64,000 nucleotides of DNA from the NCBI GenBank assembly GCA_003009755.1, contig PXUB01000003.1, forward strand, positions 25,667 through 89,666, written 5' to 3'. The position numbers and the translations under genes were made by a program. The stretch is from Thermoplasmatales archaeon SW_10_69_26. Lineage in GTDB: Archaea; Thermoplasmatota; SW-10-69-26. This document shows positions 41,755-51,337 of this stretch, piece by piece; the stretch's first letter is position 1; the number at the start of each line of letters is the position of its first letter. The notes beneath the pieces were generated by a model, which searched no databases, had not been told where the DNA came from, and worked only from the letters and a program-made list of their open reading frames with translations.

Positions 41755-43092
41755 TCAGCTCCTCGTCTCGGCCACGATCGGGACCGGCTCGCCGGGACGA
41801 AGCGTCAAGCTCGGATCCAGCGGCGGGCGCTCGTCGCGGCCCGGCCGGATCTCCATCGTCTGCAGGATCCGGGCCAGGCACAGACGCAGCTCGAGCATCG
41901 CGAACGTGTCCCCGATGCACGTCCGCGGTCCGCCACCGAAGGGGAAGTGCGCGAACCGCGGCTTGTCTCCGGCTCGCCCATCCAGCCAGCGCTGGGGGTC
42001 GAAGGTCCCCGGCGCCTCCCACAGCTGGGGATCGCGATGGACGACCCACTGGCTCGTCATCACCTGGGTCCCGGCGGGGAGCCGACGCCCGGCGATCTCG
42101 ACGTCCTCGACGGCTTGCCGCCCGATGGCCCACACCGGCGGTAAAAGCCGCATCGCCTCGTCGATCACGGCGTCGAGCAGGCCCACGTCGGCGAGGGCCG
42201 CTGGCGTGGCGTCCCCGCCGGCGTGGCTGGCCAGCTCCTCGGACAGCTCGGCCTGGATCTCGGGGTGGCTGGCGAGCAGCCACAACGTCCACGTCAACGC
42301 GAGCGCGGTCGTTTCGTGCCCGGCCAACAGGAAGGTGACGAGCTCGTCCCGCAACCGGGAGCGGTCCATCGCTTCCCCGTGCTCCCGGTAGTTCTGGATC
42401 AACCGGCTCATCAGGTCCACGCGGTCCTGGCCGGGCTCGTGCTCGTCGATGAGGTCGTCCACGACGCCGTGCAGCGTCTCGACGCCGCGCTGGTAGCGCC
42501 GGTTGGCCGGCAGCGGCCAGGACTTGGGCACCATCGCCAGCAGGCGCCGGTCGGCCCGGAACCGCTGCATCACGTCGTCCAGCGCGGCGCCGATCTCGTC
42601 GGCCCGGTCGTCCACGTCGACGCCGAACAGCGTCTCGGCCGCGATGCGGAGCGTGAGCTGGCTGGCATCCTCGTGCAGGTCGCGGTGGCCGTGGCGTCGC
42701 CAGCCGTCGAGCAGGTCCTCGGTGTGCCCGACCATCGGTCCAGCGTAATCGCGCACGCGCTCGGGCCGGAAGTCCGGCTGGGCGAGCTGGCGCTGGGTGC
42801 GCCAGGTTCCCCCCTCGGCAGCCAGCAGGCCGCCCCCGATCACGTCCCCGAGCGTGTCGCGCAGGTACTCGTGCTTCTCGAAGCTGTCGTCCTCGGTCAC
42901 GAGCACCTGCTCGATCCCCGCCGGGTCGGCGAGCAACACGTAGTCGAGGCCGCCCATCCGGAACCGAGCCAGGGAGCCGTGCTCGCTTCGCAGCTCGGTC
43001 AGGAACGCCAGCGGCTCGCGGCTGAAGCTCGGGATCGAACCCACGATCGGCCAACCGTCCTCGCCGGGGAGCTGCTCGTAGGCAGACGCCAC
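41755..43092 (-). CDS. Cytochrome P450 (oxygen-activating class)
   Basis: Predicted 445 residues. The I-helix AGHETTALALTW, ExxR (DEAMR), the PERF-like DPQRW and the haem loop FPFGGGPRTCIG are all present, so unlike the CYP152 gene this should be a classical monooxygenase needing a redox partner. The start LPGEDGWPIVGSIPSF lies near the N-terminus with no membrane anchor. GTG 43092 is used. The substrate is unknown. Confidence 0.87.
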   Translation of the reverse strand: MASAYEQLPGEDGWPIVGSIPSFSREPLAFLTELRSEHGSLARFRMGGLDYVLLADPAGIEQVLVTEDDSFEKHEYLRDTLGDVIGGGLLAAEGGTWRTQRQLAQPDFRPERVRDYAGPMVGHTEDLLDGWRRHGHRDLHEDASQLTLRIAAETLFGVDVDDRADEIGAALDDVMQRFRADRRLLAMVPKSWPLPANRRYQRGVETLHGVVDDLIDEHEPGQDRVDLMSRLIQNYREHGEAMDRSRLRDELVTFLLAGHETTALALTWTLWLLASHPEIQAELSEELASHAGGDATPAALADVGLLDAVIDEAMRLLPPVWAIGRQAVEDVEIAGRRLPAGTQVMTSQWVVHRDPQLWEAPGTFDPQRWLDGRAGDKPRFAHFPFGGGPRTCIGDTFAMLELRLCLARILQTMEIRPGRDERPPLDPSLTLRPGEPVPIVAETRS

Positions 43093-43171
43093 ACCGGCCC
43101 AGCCGGTTCGCCTTGGACAAGGTTGCCGGTGACGCCAACGCCTATGCCGTGCGTCGCGTTTGCCGGCCGCG

Positions 43172-44149
43172 ATGGTGGACCCGGAGGAGACCGATCCCCG
43201 CCGCGTGCTCGAGGTCGCCGACGAGGCCAGCGGCCTCGAGGCCTGGATCGCGGTGGACGAGCGCGTCGACGAGCTCGCCGCCGGCGGCATCGCCCAGGTC
43301 GCCGTCCCCAGCGCGGACGCGGGCCTGGCCGAGGCCAAGCGGCGGGCCCGCACGTGGACGCTGGCGGCCCGCGCCGCCGAGATCGAGGCCGGGGGCGCCC
43401 AGGTCCTCGTCCGCGACACCGAGCTCGGGGCCGAGGCCGCGTTCGAGGCCCTCGGGGGACCGCTCGACCAGCTCGAGCCCACGCTCGCCGTCGGGTTCGA
43501 CGAGGACCTGGAGGAGGCCCAGGCGGCCAGCGAACACGTCAACCCCGAGGGCACCGTGCCGGCACGGGCCCAAGCCGTCGGTACCCTCTCCGGCATCCAG
43601 GCGGTCCTGTGGGCGCTCGAGGGCGATCCCCGCGCCGAGGGCTCGGCGATCGTGCTCGAAGACTGGACCCCCGTGACGCGTCTCGTGGCCCAGGGCCTCA
43701 GCGAGGAGGGCGCCCTCGTGCGCGTGGCTGCCGCCGAGGGCGACCACGGGGACGTCGCCGACGCCGGCCACGAGGCGATCGAGGCCGAGGCCTGGCGGGA
43801 CGCCGATGCCGACGTGCTCGTCCCCTCCTCGCCGGGGCTCGTGACGAGCGAGGCCGCCGACCGGCTCGCTGCCCGGGGGGTCTGCCCCGCGCAGGTTGGC
43901 ACCCTGGCCTCGGCCAAGGCGCGGGAAGGGCTCGCCGAGCGCCAGGTCCAAACCGCCCCGGAGGCGCTCGTGGCCGCCGGCGCCGTGATCGAGGCCGTGC
44001 TCGTCTGGCGGGAGGGCCAGGCGCCCCGCGTGCAGGATGCCATCGACCGCCGCCTGTCCGAGGTGTACGAGCGCACCCGGCGCGTGCTCGCCGAGGCGGC
44101 CGACGAGGGGACGACACCGGCCCAGGTCGTCCGCGATCGGTGGGGCTGA
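43172..44149 (+). CDS. Glu/Leu/Phe dehydrogenase-like pseudoenzyme
   Basis: Predicted 325 residues, paralogous to the next gene over its full length. The two lysines of the amino-acid dehydrogenase site are missing: AARAAEIEAGGAQ has Ala65 and Gln77 where the partner has Lys68 and Lys80. The Rossmann GxGxxG is also gone (IVLEDWTPVTRL). The frame is open and the start (ATG 43172) has a CCTATGC element about 27 bases upstream. It is likely a non-catalytic subunit or regulator. Confidence 0.8.
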   Translation: MVDPEETDPRRVLEVADEASGLEAWIAVDERVDELAAGGIAQVAVPSADAGLAEAKRRARTWTLAARAAEIEAGGAQVLVRDTELGAEAAFEALGGPLDQLEPTLAVGFDEDLEEAQAASEHVNPEGTVPARAQAVGTLSGIQAVLWALEGDPRAEGSAIVLEDWTPVTRLVAQGLSEEGALVRVAAAEGDHGDVADAGHEAIEAEAWRDADADVLVPSSPGLVTSEAADRLAARGVCPAQVGTLASAKAREGLAERQVQTAPEALVAAGAVIEAVLVWREGQAPRVQDAIDRRLSEVYERTRRVLAEAADEGTTPAQVVRDRWG

Positions 44150-44203
44150 GGCCAACATCCTCGCCCGAAGGTCTTTCGTCCCCGGGACACGCTAGTCCGT
44201 TCC

Positions 44204-45214
44204 GTGTGGGATCCAACGGCGCCCCGTGACCGCGAACCCGACCGCCTCGTCCGCGTCGAGGACGCCGAGGCCGGCCTCACGGCCTGGATCGTGATCGACC
44301 GGGTCCGAGAGGGGCTCTCGGCCGGCGGCATCCGACGCCGTCGCTACGCCTCCGCCGACGACGCGATCGAGGAAGCCAAGGCCCTGGCCGCGGCGATGTC
44401 GCTCAAGCTGGGCGCCGCCGGACTCCCCGCCGGCGGAGCCAAGACCGTGATCCTCGACCACGACGACCTGCTCGTGCCGGAGGCCTACCGGGCGCTGGGC
44501 CGACGCATCGACGAGCTGGATCCCGCCCACCTGTGCGGGCCCGACGTCGGGACCGGCGAGGAACAGCTGACACACGTCCGGGAGGAGACCGAGCGCGTGA
44601 ACCCGGGCGCCAACGAGCCCGCCGAGCGGACCGCCCAGGGGGTGCTTGCGGGCATCCGCTCCGGGCTGTCGGCGATGGAGGACCCGGTCGGGCTGTCCGG
44701 CTCGCGCGTCATCGTGCAAGGCTACGGCGCGGTCGGATCCGCCTTGGCTCGCCGCCTGCGGCGCGAGGGCGCGATGGTGCGCGTCGCCGACACCGACCCG
44801 GTGGCGCGCTCCCGTGCCCGCAGCGAGCAGTTCGAGCTCCTGGAGCCCGAGAACGTGTTCGACGAGGCGTGCACCGTGTTCGCTCCGTGCGCCATGGGGG
44901 ACGTGGTCACCGAGGACGTGGCCGCCCGCATCCCGGCGCGGTTGGTCTGCGGCTCCGCCAACGGGCCCCTGGCGTCGGCGGAGGCCGGCCGCATCCTGCA
45001 CGACCGCGGCGTCGCCTACGCGCCCGACGTCCTCGTGAACGTCGGCGCCGTCGCCGAGGGCGTGCTCACGTGGCGCGAGGGCCGCACGAAGGCCGTGCTC
45101 GACCGGGTCGACGAGGTCATCGAGGACGTCGAGACCCGCGTGCACGATGTGCTCACCACGTCCCGCGAGGAGGACGTCCCCCCGGGCGAGATCGTCGCCC
45201 ATCGGTGGGGCTAG
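44204..45214 (+). CDS. Leucine/valine/phenylalanine dehydrogenase family, catalytically intact
   Basis: Predicted 336 residues. KLGAAGLPAGGAK carries Lys68 and Lys80, the same numbering as bacterial leucine dehydrogenase. GPDVGTGEEQL holds the catalytic Asp, and VIVQGYGAVGSALARRL is the NAD site. It oxidatively deaminates a hydrophobic amino acid or glutamate. It follows its degenerate twin by 54 bases; both end in ...RDRWG/AHRWG. Confidence 0.85.
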   Translation: MWDPTAPRDREPDRLVRVEDAEAGLTAWIVIDRVREGLSAGGIRRRRYASADDAIEEAKALAAAMSLKLGAAGLPAGGAKTVILDHDDLLVPEAYRALGRRIDELDPAHLCGPDVGTGEEQLTHVREETERVNPGANEPAERTAQGVLAGIRSGLSAMEDPVGLSGSRVIVQGYGAVGSALARRLRREGAMVRVADTDPVARSRARSEQFELLEPENVFDEACTVFAPCAMGDVVTEDVAARIPARLVCGSANGPLASAEAGRILHDRGVAYAPDVLVNVGAVAEGVLTWREGRTKAVLDRVDEVIEDVETRVHDVLTTSREEDVPPGEIVAHRWG

Positions 45215-45306
45215 ACTGCCGGACCGATCTGGGGCGACCTCTCGCTTGGCCCGGGCAGCCGTCGGCAGGCCTAGGTTCATGTGGGAGGGGCACCGAAGCG
45301 TACTCG

Positions 45307-45684
45307 ATGTCTCGCTCGACCCCGTTCCGCGAAGCCGCCACGGTGCGCGTCAACGCGCCCGAGGACCGCGTCCGGGAGCTGTTGTCCGACCGGGACGTGC
45401 TCGAGGCCTTCGACGAACGGTTGGCGGGCGAGGACGTCGAGGTCCACCACGAGGACGAGCGAGTCGAGGTGACCGCCCCCGGCCAGCGCTTGCGGCTGGC
45501 GTTCCGGCTGCGCGGCGAGGGCGAGTCGACGAGCGTGGCGGCCCTGGAGGACGTCGAACCGAAGGGATTCGTCGAGCGGACGAAGTGGATGCTGTTCCCC
45601 GGCCAAGCCCACGAGGACCTCGAGACCGAGCTCGACCGGTTCCGCCACATCGTCGAGGCCTTCGACACCCAGCACAGCGCCTAG
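45307..45684 (+). CDS. Small SRPBCC-like protein
   Basis: Predicted 125 residues: TVRVNAPEDRVRELLSDRDV at the start, alternating charged strands (VEVTAPGQRLRLAFRLRGEG) and a C-terminal helix DLETELDRFRHIVEAF. This fits a compact START-like fold. No ligand can be predicted. Confidence 0.65.
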   Translation: MSRSTPFREAATVRVNAPEDRVRELLSDRDVLEAFDERLAGEDVEVHHEDERVEVTAPGQRLRLAFRLRGEGESTSVAALEDVEPKGFVERTKWMLFPGQAHEDLETELDRFRHIVEAFDTQHSA

Positions 45685-45729
45685 GCCTACCGGGCACAGC
45701 TTTGTAGAGGGAACCGGCCTGCGTCATGC

Positions 45730-46668
45730 GTGCCGCTGCTGCCTGCGGACCCGTTCTCGCTGATCGGGCTGGCCCTCGTCGCCGTCACCGTGGCGATGCT
45801 GGTCGCCTCCGACTGGCCGAAGGCCTACCTCCTCGGCGCATCCACGATCGTCCTGTTCGCGCTGCAGTTCTTCGACCAGGCGATCTTGGGCAACCCGCTG
45901 GGCCTGCGCGAGCTGGCGCTTACGCCCTCCGGGTTCCTGGCCGGCGAGTGGTGGACGCCGATCTCGTACGCGTTCCTGCACGGCGGCCTCATGCACATCA
46001 TCGGCAACCTGTTCATCCTGCTCACCGCCGGCCCCGCGCTCGAGGACAGCGTCGGCCCGACGTGGTTCCTCGGCATCTACGCGGCCGGGGCGCTCGTCGC
46101 CGCCGGCGCCGGCGTCGGGCTGGCCTACGTCGACGTCGGGCAAACGGCCGTCACGTTGCCCTCCACCCTGACCCCGATGGTCGGGTCCTCGGGAGCGATC
46201 TTCGCCGTGTTAACCGCGTTCGCCGTCCGCCATCCCCGCGAGAAGCTGCCGCTGCCGTTCTACATCATCCTGTGGCTGCCCGCGATGGTCGTCCTCCTGG
46301 CGTTCCTGGCGATGAACATCGGGTACATGTTCCTCGACACCAGCGTCGCCTGGTACGGCCACTTCGGGGGCTTTTTGGCGGGCCTGGCGATCGCCTCGCT
46401 CCCGATCGACTTCGAGACGGAGGCGACCGACAGCGTCGACCTCGAGGGCCTGGCCCCGCTGGCCGAGGACCCGAAGGCCCAGCAGGCGCTCGAGCGGCTG
46501 CGCGAGGTCGACGAGGATCAAGCCGACGTGGCCGAGGTCTGGCTCGACGAGTTCGCCGAGAACACGCAGTGCCCGGTGTGCTCGAAGCCGCTGCAGCGCG
46601 ACGGGCTCGACGTGCGCTGCCCCAGCAGCCACGACGTTCGCCGACCCTCCGGTGCCGACGGCTCGTGA
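45730..46668 (+). CDS. Rhomboid-family intramembrane protease with C-terminal zinc ribbon
   Basis: Predicted 312 residues. Six or so helices contain the catalytic Ser in VGSSGAIFAV and the His in WYGHFGGFLAG; FLHGGLMHIIGNLF is the conserved early motif. After an acidic linker the tail has CPVCSKPLQ and DVRCPSS, which look like a half zinc ribbon on the cytosolic side. GTG 45730 has GCTTTGTAGAG about 27 bases upstream. Confidence 0.88.
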   Translation: MPLLPADPFSLIGLALVAVTVAMLVASDWPKAYLLGASTIVLFALQFFDQAILGNPLGLRELALTPSGFLAGEWWTPISYAFLHGGLMHIIGNLFILLTAGPALEDSVGPTWFLGIYAAGALVAAGAGVGLAYVDVGQTAVTLPSTLTPMVGSSGAIFAVLTAFAVRHPREKLPLPFYIILWLPAMVVLLAFLAMNIGYMFLDTSVAWYGHFGGFLAGLAIASLPIDFETEATDSVDLEGLAPLAEDPKAQQALERLREVDEDQADVAEVWLDEFAENTQCPVCSKPLQRDGLDVRCPSSHDVRRPSGADGS

Positions 46669-46669
46669 G

Positions 46670-47476
46670 TCAGCTCTCGGAGGCGGCGCCGCGCTCGGCG
46701 ATCGGCGCCGTCGCGCGCTTGTGCTCGCTGGCCGCCACCATCCCTTCGACCCGGGCCACCTCGTCCCCACCGACGTCGGCCGCCTCGGCGATCGTCTCGC
46801 GAGCCTGGCCGCGCTCGAGACCCGCCAGCACCACGTCCAGCTCGGTGTAAGCAAGGCCCAGCTCGTCCTCGTCGGTCTGGCCCTCCCACAAGCCGGCCGT
46901 CGGCGGGCGCTCGAGGATCGCCTCGGGCACGCCCAGCTCGGCCGCGAGCACCCGCTCCTGGGTCTTGTAGACGTCGCCCAGGGGGAGCAGGTCGACGCCG
47001 CCGTCGCCGTACTTCGTGAAGTACCCGGTCAACAGCTCGCTTTTGTTCCCGGTGCCGATCACGAGCCCGTCGTGGGCGTTGGCGCGGGCGTACATCGCCG
47101 CCATCCGCAGGCGGGCCTGCAGGTTGCCGCGCACCGTGCGGTCGACCGCGATGCCGAGCTCGTCCTCCAACGTCTCCGCGCTGGGGCCGATCTGGATCGT
47201 GTCCAGCTCGACGCCGGCGGCCTCGGCGGCCTGTCGAGCCAGGCGCTCGTCCCGCTTCGTGGAGGTCGGGCCCGGTAGCGTGAGGGCCTCGACGTTCGCG
47301 GGCCCCAGCGCCTCGACAGCCAAGGTCAGCGTCGTGGCCGAATCCAGGCCACCGCTGAGGCCCACGACGGCCACCTCGGCCTCCGCGCGGTCGACGCGGT
47401 CAGCCAGGAACCCGGTCGTCAGGTTCAGCGTACGGTCGACGTCGAAGGACAGCCAGTCGTGGGGGACCGCGGGCAC
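46670..47476 (-). CDS. nadE: NH3-dependent NAD+ synthetase
   Basis: Predicted 268 residues. The ATP-pyrophosphatase P-loop VVGLSGGLDSATTL, the NLQARLRMAAMYARAN block, GTGNKSELLTGYFTKYGDGG and ERPPTAGLWEGQTDE are diagnostic. It makes NAD+ from the adenylated nicotinate intermediate. GTG 47476 has GCCTTTACC about 25 bases upstream. It belongs with the NAD kinase in cofactor supply. Confidence 0.93.
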   Translation of the reverse strand: MPAVPHDWLSFDVDRTLNLTTGFLADRVDRAEAEVAVVGLSGGLDSATTLTLAVEALGPANVEALTLPGPTSTKRDERLARQAAEAAGVELDTIQIGPSAETLEDELGIAVDRTVRGNLQARLRMAAMYARANAHDGLVIGTGNKSELLTGYFTKYGDGGVDLLPLGDVYKTQERVLAAELGVPEAILERPPTAGLWEGQTDEDELGLAYTELDVVLAGLERGQARETIAEAADVGGDEVARVEGMVAASEHKRATAPIAERGAASES

Positions 47477-47529
47477 GCGCGAGGAAAGGAGGACGCCGGG
47501 TAAAGGCGTTGGCCTCCCCGGCCCCGGCG

Positions 47530-47688
47530 GTCTCGTTAAGTAGGGGCCGCGAAGGACACGAAGGATCGCCGAGGCCACGAAGGGCCTGTGACTCGCCGCC
47601 GGGCGGCGTTGTCACGGCAGCTGCTCCGCTTGGTGCCCTGGCGTCCCTTCGCGTACTTGGTGGTCCCCCCGTTTCTTATCCTTACAGC
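47530..47688 (+). repeat. 160-base structured intergenic repeat, copy 2
   Basis: Same element as 26065-26227 and in the same orientation. GTCTCGTTAAGTAGGGGCCG opens it, the central GTGACTCGCCGCCGGGCGGC is unchanged, and TTCTTATCCTTACA closes it. It sits upstream of nadE and downstream of the large secreted protein gene. Confidence 0.85.
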
Positions 47689-47710
47689 CCGTCTCCGGCC
47701 GCCCGCTCCC

Positions 47711-50074
47711 TCACTCGCCGGTCGGCGGGGCGCTGGACGTCTCGCGGTTGCGGTCGGGGTCGTTGTCGAACGGGTCCACGTCGACCCACGTCTGTTGGCC
47801 CTGACCGAAGTCGAAGGCGTCCGTGTTCTCCGTGCTGAACACCGGCGGCTGACCCAGCTCGGAGCCGCCACCGAGCGTCCCGTCGGTCCGCGCGACGTCG
47901 AAGGTGTACACGGTCGCGATCGTGTCGCCAGAGCAGTCGAGGCTGCAGTCGTGGACGAACGACAGGGCGGACGTGAAGCCGCCCGTCGGCTCCCGGCACT
48001 GCGTCTCGAAGTCGCTGTCCAGGCCCAGGTCCTCGCCGGGCATCACGACGTTCGGGGCCGGGTCGTCACCGTTCGCTGCATCGGCGTAGGCCTGCAGGTC
48101 TGCGACGTTCGAGGCGATCTCGCTGGCGAGCGCCGAGTCCGCCCTCGGATCGCCGGGGCTCCACAGCTCGTGCACCGCGTTCGATCCGAGCACGAAGATC
48201 GTGTTGCCCTCGGGGTAGGGGGACGTCTGGCCGGTCTCCGTGTCGACGAACGTGGTGGGCTCGTTCAGGTAGACGAGCTGGGCCAGGCCGGTGTCGGCGC
48301 CGTACCCGGCGTCGACCATCATCTCGGTGTGCGTGGCTCCGCCGACGGCCGTGCAGCCCTGCCCAGGCGCGGGCTCGCCGCCCTCGACCCACATGTCCCA
48401 AAGCAGCGGGTAGGCGCCGGTCCCCTCGATCCCATCGACCTGGTACTTGGCGCCGAGGAACGCCTGGTCGTAGTCGCCGTCGTCGTTCTTATCGGTGAAC
48501 ATGCCGACCTTGCCCTCGGTCCACATCGTGCCGGGCCCGGGTCGGTTGGCGCTGTCCTGGTGGTCGGCCGAGGTCAGGTACAACCCGTCGTTGCCGGTGC
48601 CGAACCCGGCCAGGTCGGCGCCGGCGAAGTTCTCCAGCCCGCTGCCGGAGCGCTCGCCGGTCACGCCGAGGGCGACGTCACCGTCCACGATGTCCACCCA
48701 GTCGTCCACCGTGTCGACCTCCTCCGAGCTCGTCAGCGCCTGACACTCGGTGATGCTGCGCTCGAGGGCATCGTCCGTCAGCGACTGGCTGGTGTCCCCG
48801 AGAGTGCCGGCCGCTTCGGCGTTGGGTTCGACGCGGTCGGCCTTGGTGACCAGCGTCTGCGCCTCGTCGACCGACGACAGGTCTGGACCGCCGGGGAGGT
48901 CGGGAGCGTTGGACAGGACGTCGCCGGCCCGCTCTTCGACATCCTGCTGGACGGTGTCCGCGCCGTCGTTGGCCCACGTCCACGTCGTCGGGAACGAGGC
49001 CTGCTCGACGGCGGAGGCGGTCGGCGAGTACACGTCGAGGTCGTGCGCCATGTAGGGCAGCGAGGATCCGGCCTTGGGATCGAGAGCGAAGCCGGGTGCT
49101 CGCCCGTTGCAGTCCTGCTCGAGCACCGGGCCCGCCACCCAGTGCAGGATCTCGTAGTTGAACTCCGAGTTCCCGGTGCACGTCGCCGGGCACTGGATGC
49201 GGCCGTGCCAGGCTCCGCCCGAGGCCGGGCTGCAGACGTAGGCCGGGCTCTTGCACTCCTCGTCGTAGCTGCGGAACTCCGTATCGGAGTCCCGGGGCCC
49301 GAAGTAGGTGAGCTCGATCCCGCACGAGCCGATGTTGTTGATCGCGGCGAAGTCCCCGAACGGCTCGAACCCGCAGACCGCCGGGACGGCGCTGTCGGGG
49401 ATGTCCGCGGCGCCGATCATCGATTTCAGCCGTTCGCCGCTGATCGGGTTGCCCTCGTCGTCGTACAGGAACCCGACGAACGCCTGGTAGGGCTCCTGGG
49501 ACATCGGGCCGTTCATCTCCCAGGCGCCCGTCTGGGACTGGACGACGTGCGTGGCGAACGGGTAGTGCACGGCGACGTGGTAGGCCTGGGTGCGGTCGCC
49601 GTCCTCGTCGTCGGCGTCGTCGGCGCTGTCGGTGAGACCCAGCTCCTGACCGACGTCGTGGACGCCCTGCCAGACGGGGTCGACGAACGGCTGGTTGAAC
49701 CGCTCGATCGCCGTCCCCATGTAGTTGGCCACGTGGACGTCGAACCCGCCGATCCCCTCCGCCAACAGCTCTTGGTCGGAGGGTCCGGCTTGCTGGAGAC
49801 CCGTCCCCTCGTGGTAGACCAGCTCCCCGCAGAAGGCGTCCCCGGCGGTGGCCTCTCGGGCGGCCTCGGCGGAGATCTCGCCCTCGGACTCGTAGCAGTC
49901 CTCGGTCGCGACCCCGCGCTCGTAGGCCTCTTGGGGGACGGTTGGGTCGTCGGGATTCTCCTCGGCGCCCAGCCCGACCGTGTCTTCGTAGCCTGCGCTC
50001 AAGTGGCGTGCGCCCACGCTGGGCAGCACGCTGCCGATCAACAGCAGTGCAACGATGATCGCCTTCGTTCTCAC
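47711..50074 (-). CDS. Large secreted protein of unknown function (787 residues)
   Basis: The signal peptide TKAIIVALLLIGSVLPSVGA is followed by a long acidic mature protein with many cysteines (for example AWHGRIQCPATCTG and FVHDCSLDCSG). Blocks such as VGMFTDKNDDGDYDQAFLG and a C-terminal QQTWVDVDPFDND are seen, but no catalytic motif is recognised. A GGGAGGT ribosome site lies 8 bases before GTG 50074. It is probably a surface or envelope protein. Confidence 0.8.
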   Translation of the reverse strand: MRTKAIIVALLLIGSVLPSVGARHLSAGYEDTVGLGAEENPDDPTVPQEAYERGVATEDCYESEGEISAEAAREATAGDAFCGELVYHEGTGLQQAGPSDQELLAEGIGGFDVHVANYMGTAIERFNQPFVDPVWQGVHDVGQELGLTDSADDADDEDGDRTQAYHVAVHYPFATHVVQSQTGAWEMNGPMSQEPYQAFVGFLYDDEGNPISGERLKSMIGAADIPDSAVPAVCGFEPFGDFAAINNIGSCGIELTYFGPRDSDTEFRSYDEECKSPAYVCSPASGGAWHGRIQCPATCTGNSEFNYEILHWVAGPVLEQDCNGRAPGFALDPKAGSSLPYMAHDLDVYSPTASAVEQASFPTTWTWANDGADTVQQDVEERAGDVLSNAPDLPGGPDLSSVDEAQTLVTKADRVEPNAEAAGTLGDTSQSLTDDALERSITECQALTSSEEVDTVDDWVDIVDGDVALGVTGERSGSGLENFAGADLAGFGTGNDGLYLTSADHQDSANRPGPGTMWTEGKVGMFTDKNDDGDYDQAFLGAKYQVDGIEGTGAYPLLWDMWVEGGEPAPGQGCTAVGGATHTEMMVDAGYGADTGLAQLVYLNEPTTFVDTETGQTSPYPEGNTIFVLGSNAVHELWSPGDPRADSALASEIASNVADLQAYADAANGDDPAPNVVMPGEDLGLDSDFETQCREPTGGFTSALSFVHDCSLDCSGDTIATVYTFDVARTDGTLGGGSELGQPPVFSTENTDAFDFGQGQQTWVDVDPFDNDPDRNRETSSAPPTGE

Positions 50075-50218
50075 CGTGGCGGACCTCCCAGGTCGGCCTC
50101 GCGCCCCTCCAGACGCATGGGAATCCATCACAAGGTCACGGTATGAGGGTTTCGGCCGACCCCTTGAACGCGGTGCCCAGCGGAAGCCTCAAACCCTCCC
50201 ACCCCCTCATCGGGACGT

Positions 50219-51064
50219 ATGCGAGTGGTGCTATGCCAGCGCGCCTCGACCGTCGGCGAGGTCAAGCCCAACCTCGCCCAGGCGCTCGAGGACGTCGCCG
50301 AGCACGGACCCGACGCCGACCTCGTCCTGTTCCCGGAGCTGTTCCTCACCGGGTACACGGCTGGCCAACGCCACCGCGAGCTGGCGCTCGATCTCGACGG
50401 CTCGGTGCTCGACGAGCTCGCCCGAGCCGCCCGCGAGCAGGGGACAGCGATCTTGATCGGCGGCCCCCGTCAGGGCGAGGACGGCACGCACAACAGCGCC
50501 TTCCTCCTCGCCCCCGACGGCCAGCGCCACGCCTACGACAAGGTGCACCTGCCGACGTTCGACGTGTTCGAGGAAGGACTGGTCTTCGAACCCGGCAACC
50601 GCGGCCTGATCGTCGACCTCGGCGACGTCACGCTCGGCATCGCCATCTGCTACGACCTGTTCTTCCCCGAGATCACCAAGGACCTGGCGATGCGCGGCGC
50701 CGACGTGCTCGCCACGATCTCGGCTGGACCCACGACGAGCAGCGACTACTTCGAGGCCGTGCTCCCCGCTCGCGCCCTCGAGACGACGAGCTTCGTGCTC
50801 TACGGCAACCTCGTGGGCACGCAGGGCGAAATCACGTTCGGCGGCGGCTCGCAGGCGATCAGCCCGCTGGGCGAGACCCTGATCGAGCCCGCCGGCCGAG
50901 ACGAGACCGTGCTCACCGCGGAGCTGGACCTCGACCACGTCGACCTGGCCCGCCGCAAACGCCCCGCGCTACGCGACACCCGCATGGCGCGCGGCCAGCC
51001 CGCCAAGGGCCAAGCCCCCTGGCCGACGACGCGCGAGGAGCTGGAGGACGCCGACGCGGACTAG
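50219..51064 (+). CDS. Carbon-nitrogen hydrolase (nitrilase superfamily)
   Basis: Predicted 281 residues. The Glu-Lys-Cys triad is seen in VLFPELFLTGY, YDKVHLPTFD and AICYDLFFPE. Substrates in the family include amides, nitriles and N-carbamoyl amines; none can be assigned. The 3' end overlaps the convergent mini membrane gene by four bases. Confidence 0.87.
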   Translation: MRVVLCQRASTVGEVKPNLAQALEDVAEHGPDADLVLFPELFLTGYTAGQRHRELALDLDGSVLDELARAAREQGTAILIGGPRQGEDGTHNSAFLLAPDGQRHAYDKVHLPTFDVFEEGLVFEPGNRGLIVDLGDVTLGIAICYDLFFPEITKDLAMRGADVLATISAGPTTSSDYFEAVLPARALETTSFVLYGNLVGTQGEITFGGGSQAISPLGETLIEPAGRDETVLTAELDLDHVDLARRKRPALRDTRMARGQPAKGQAPWPTTREELEDADAD

Positions 51065-51252
51065 GGCCGAGCGCGGAACTCGCCGTGCTGCATCCCCAGC
51101 CACATCATCAAGAGGCCGAAGACGACCATCGAGGGCAGCACCATCATGAAGATCGTGCTGGTCGTCATCGGCACGAAGGCGACCATCGCGATCGTCGCCA
51201 GGGCGATGACCGCCACGAACGTCCCCCACGTCACGGATCGGTTGAACTCCAT
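51061..51252 (-). CDS. Two-helix membrane protein (63 residues)
   Basis: MEFNRSVTWGTFVAVIALAT is followed by a second helix IFMMVLPSMVVFGLLMMWLG. Methionine-rich helices and a short basic tail are seen. No family is recognised. Confidence 0.6.
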   Translation of the reverse strand: MEFNRSVTWGTFVAVIALATIAMVAFVPMTTSTIFMMVLPSMVVFGLLMMWLGMQHGEFRARP

Positions 51253-51337
51253 CACCAACGCCTAACGCCGGCCCCCGCGATAAACGTGCGCCCGTCCGCC
51301 GGCGGAACCTTCAACCTACGCTCCCCGTTGGAGGCTC

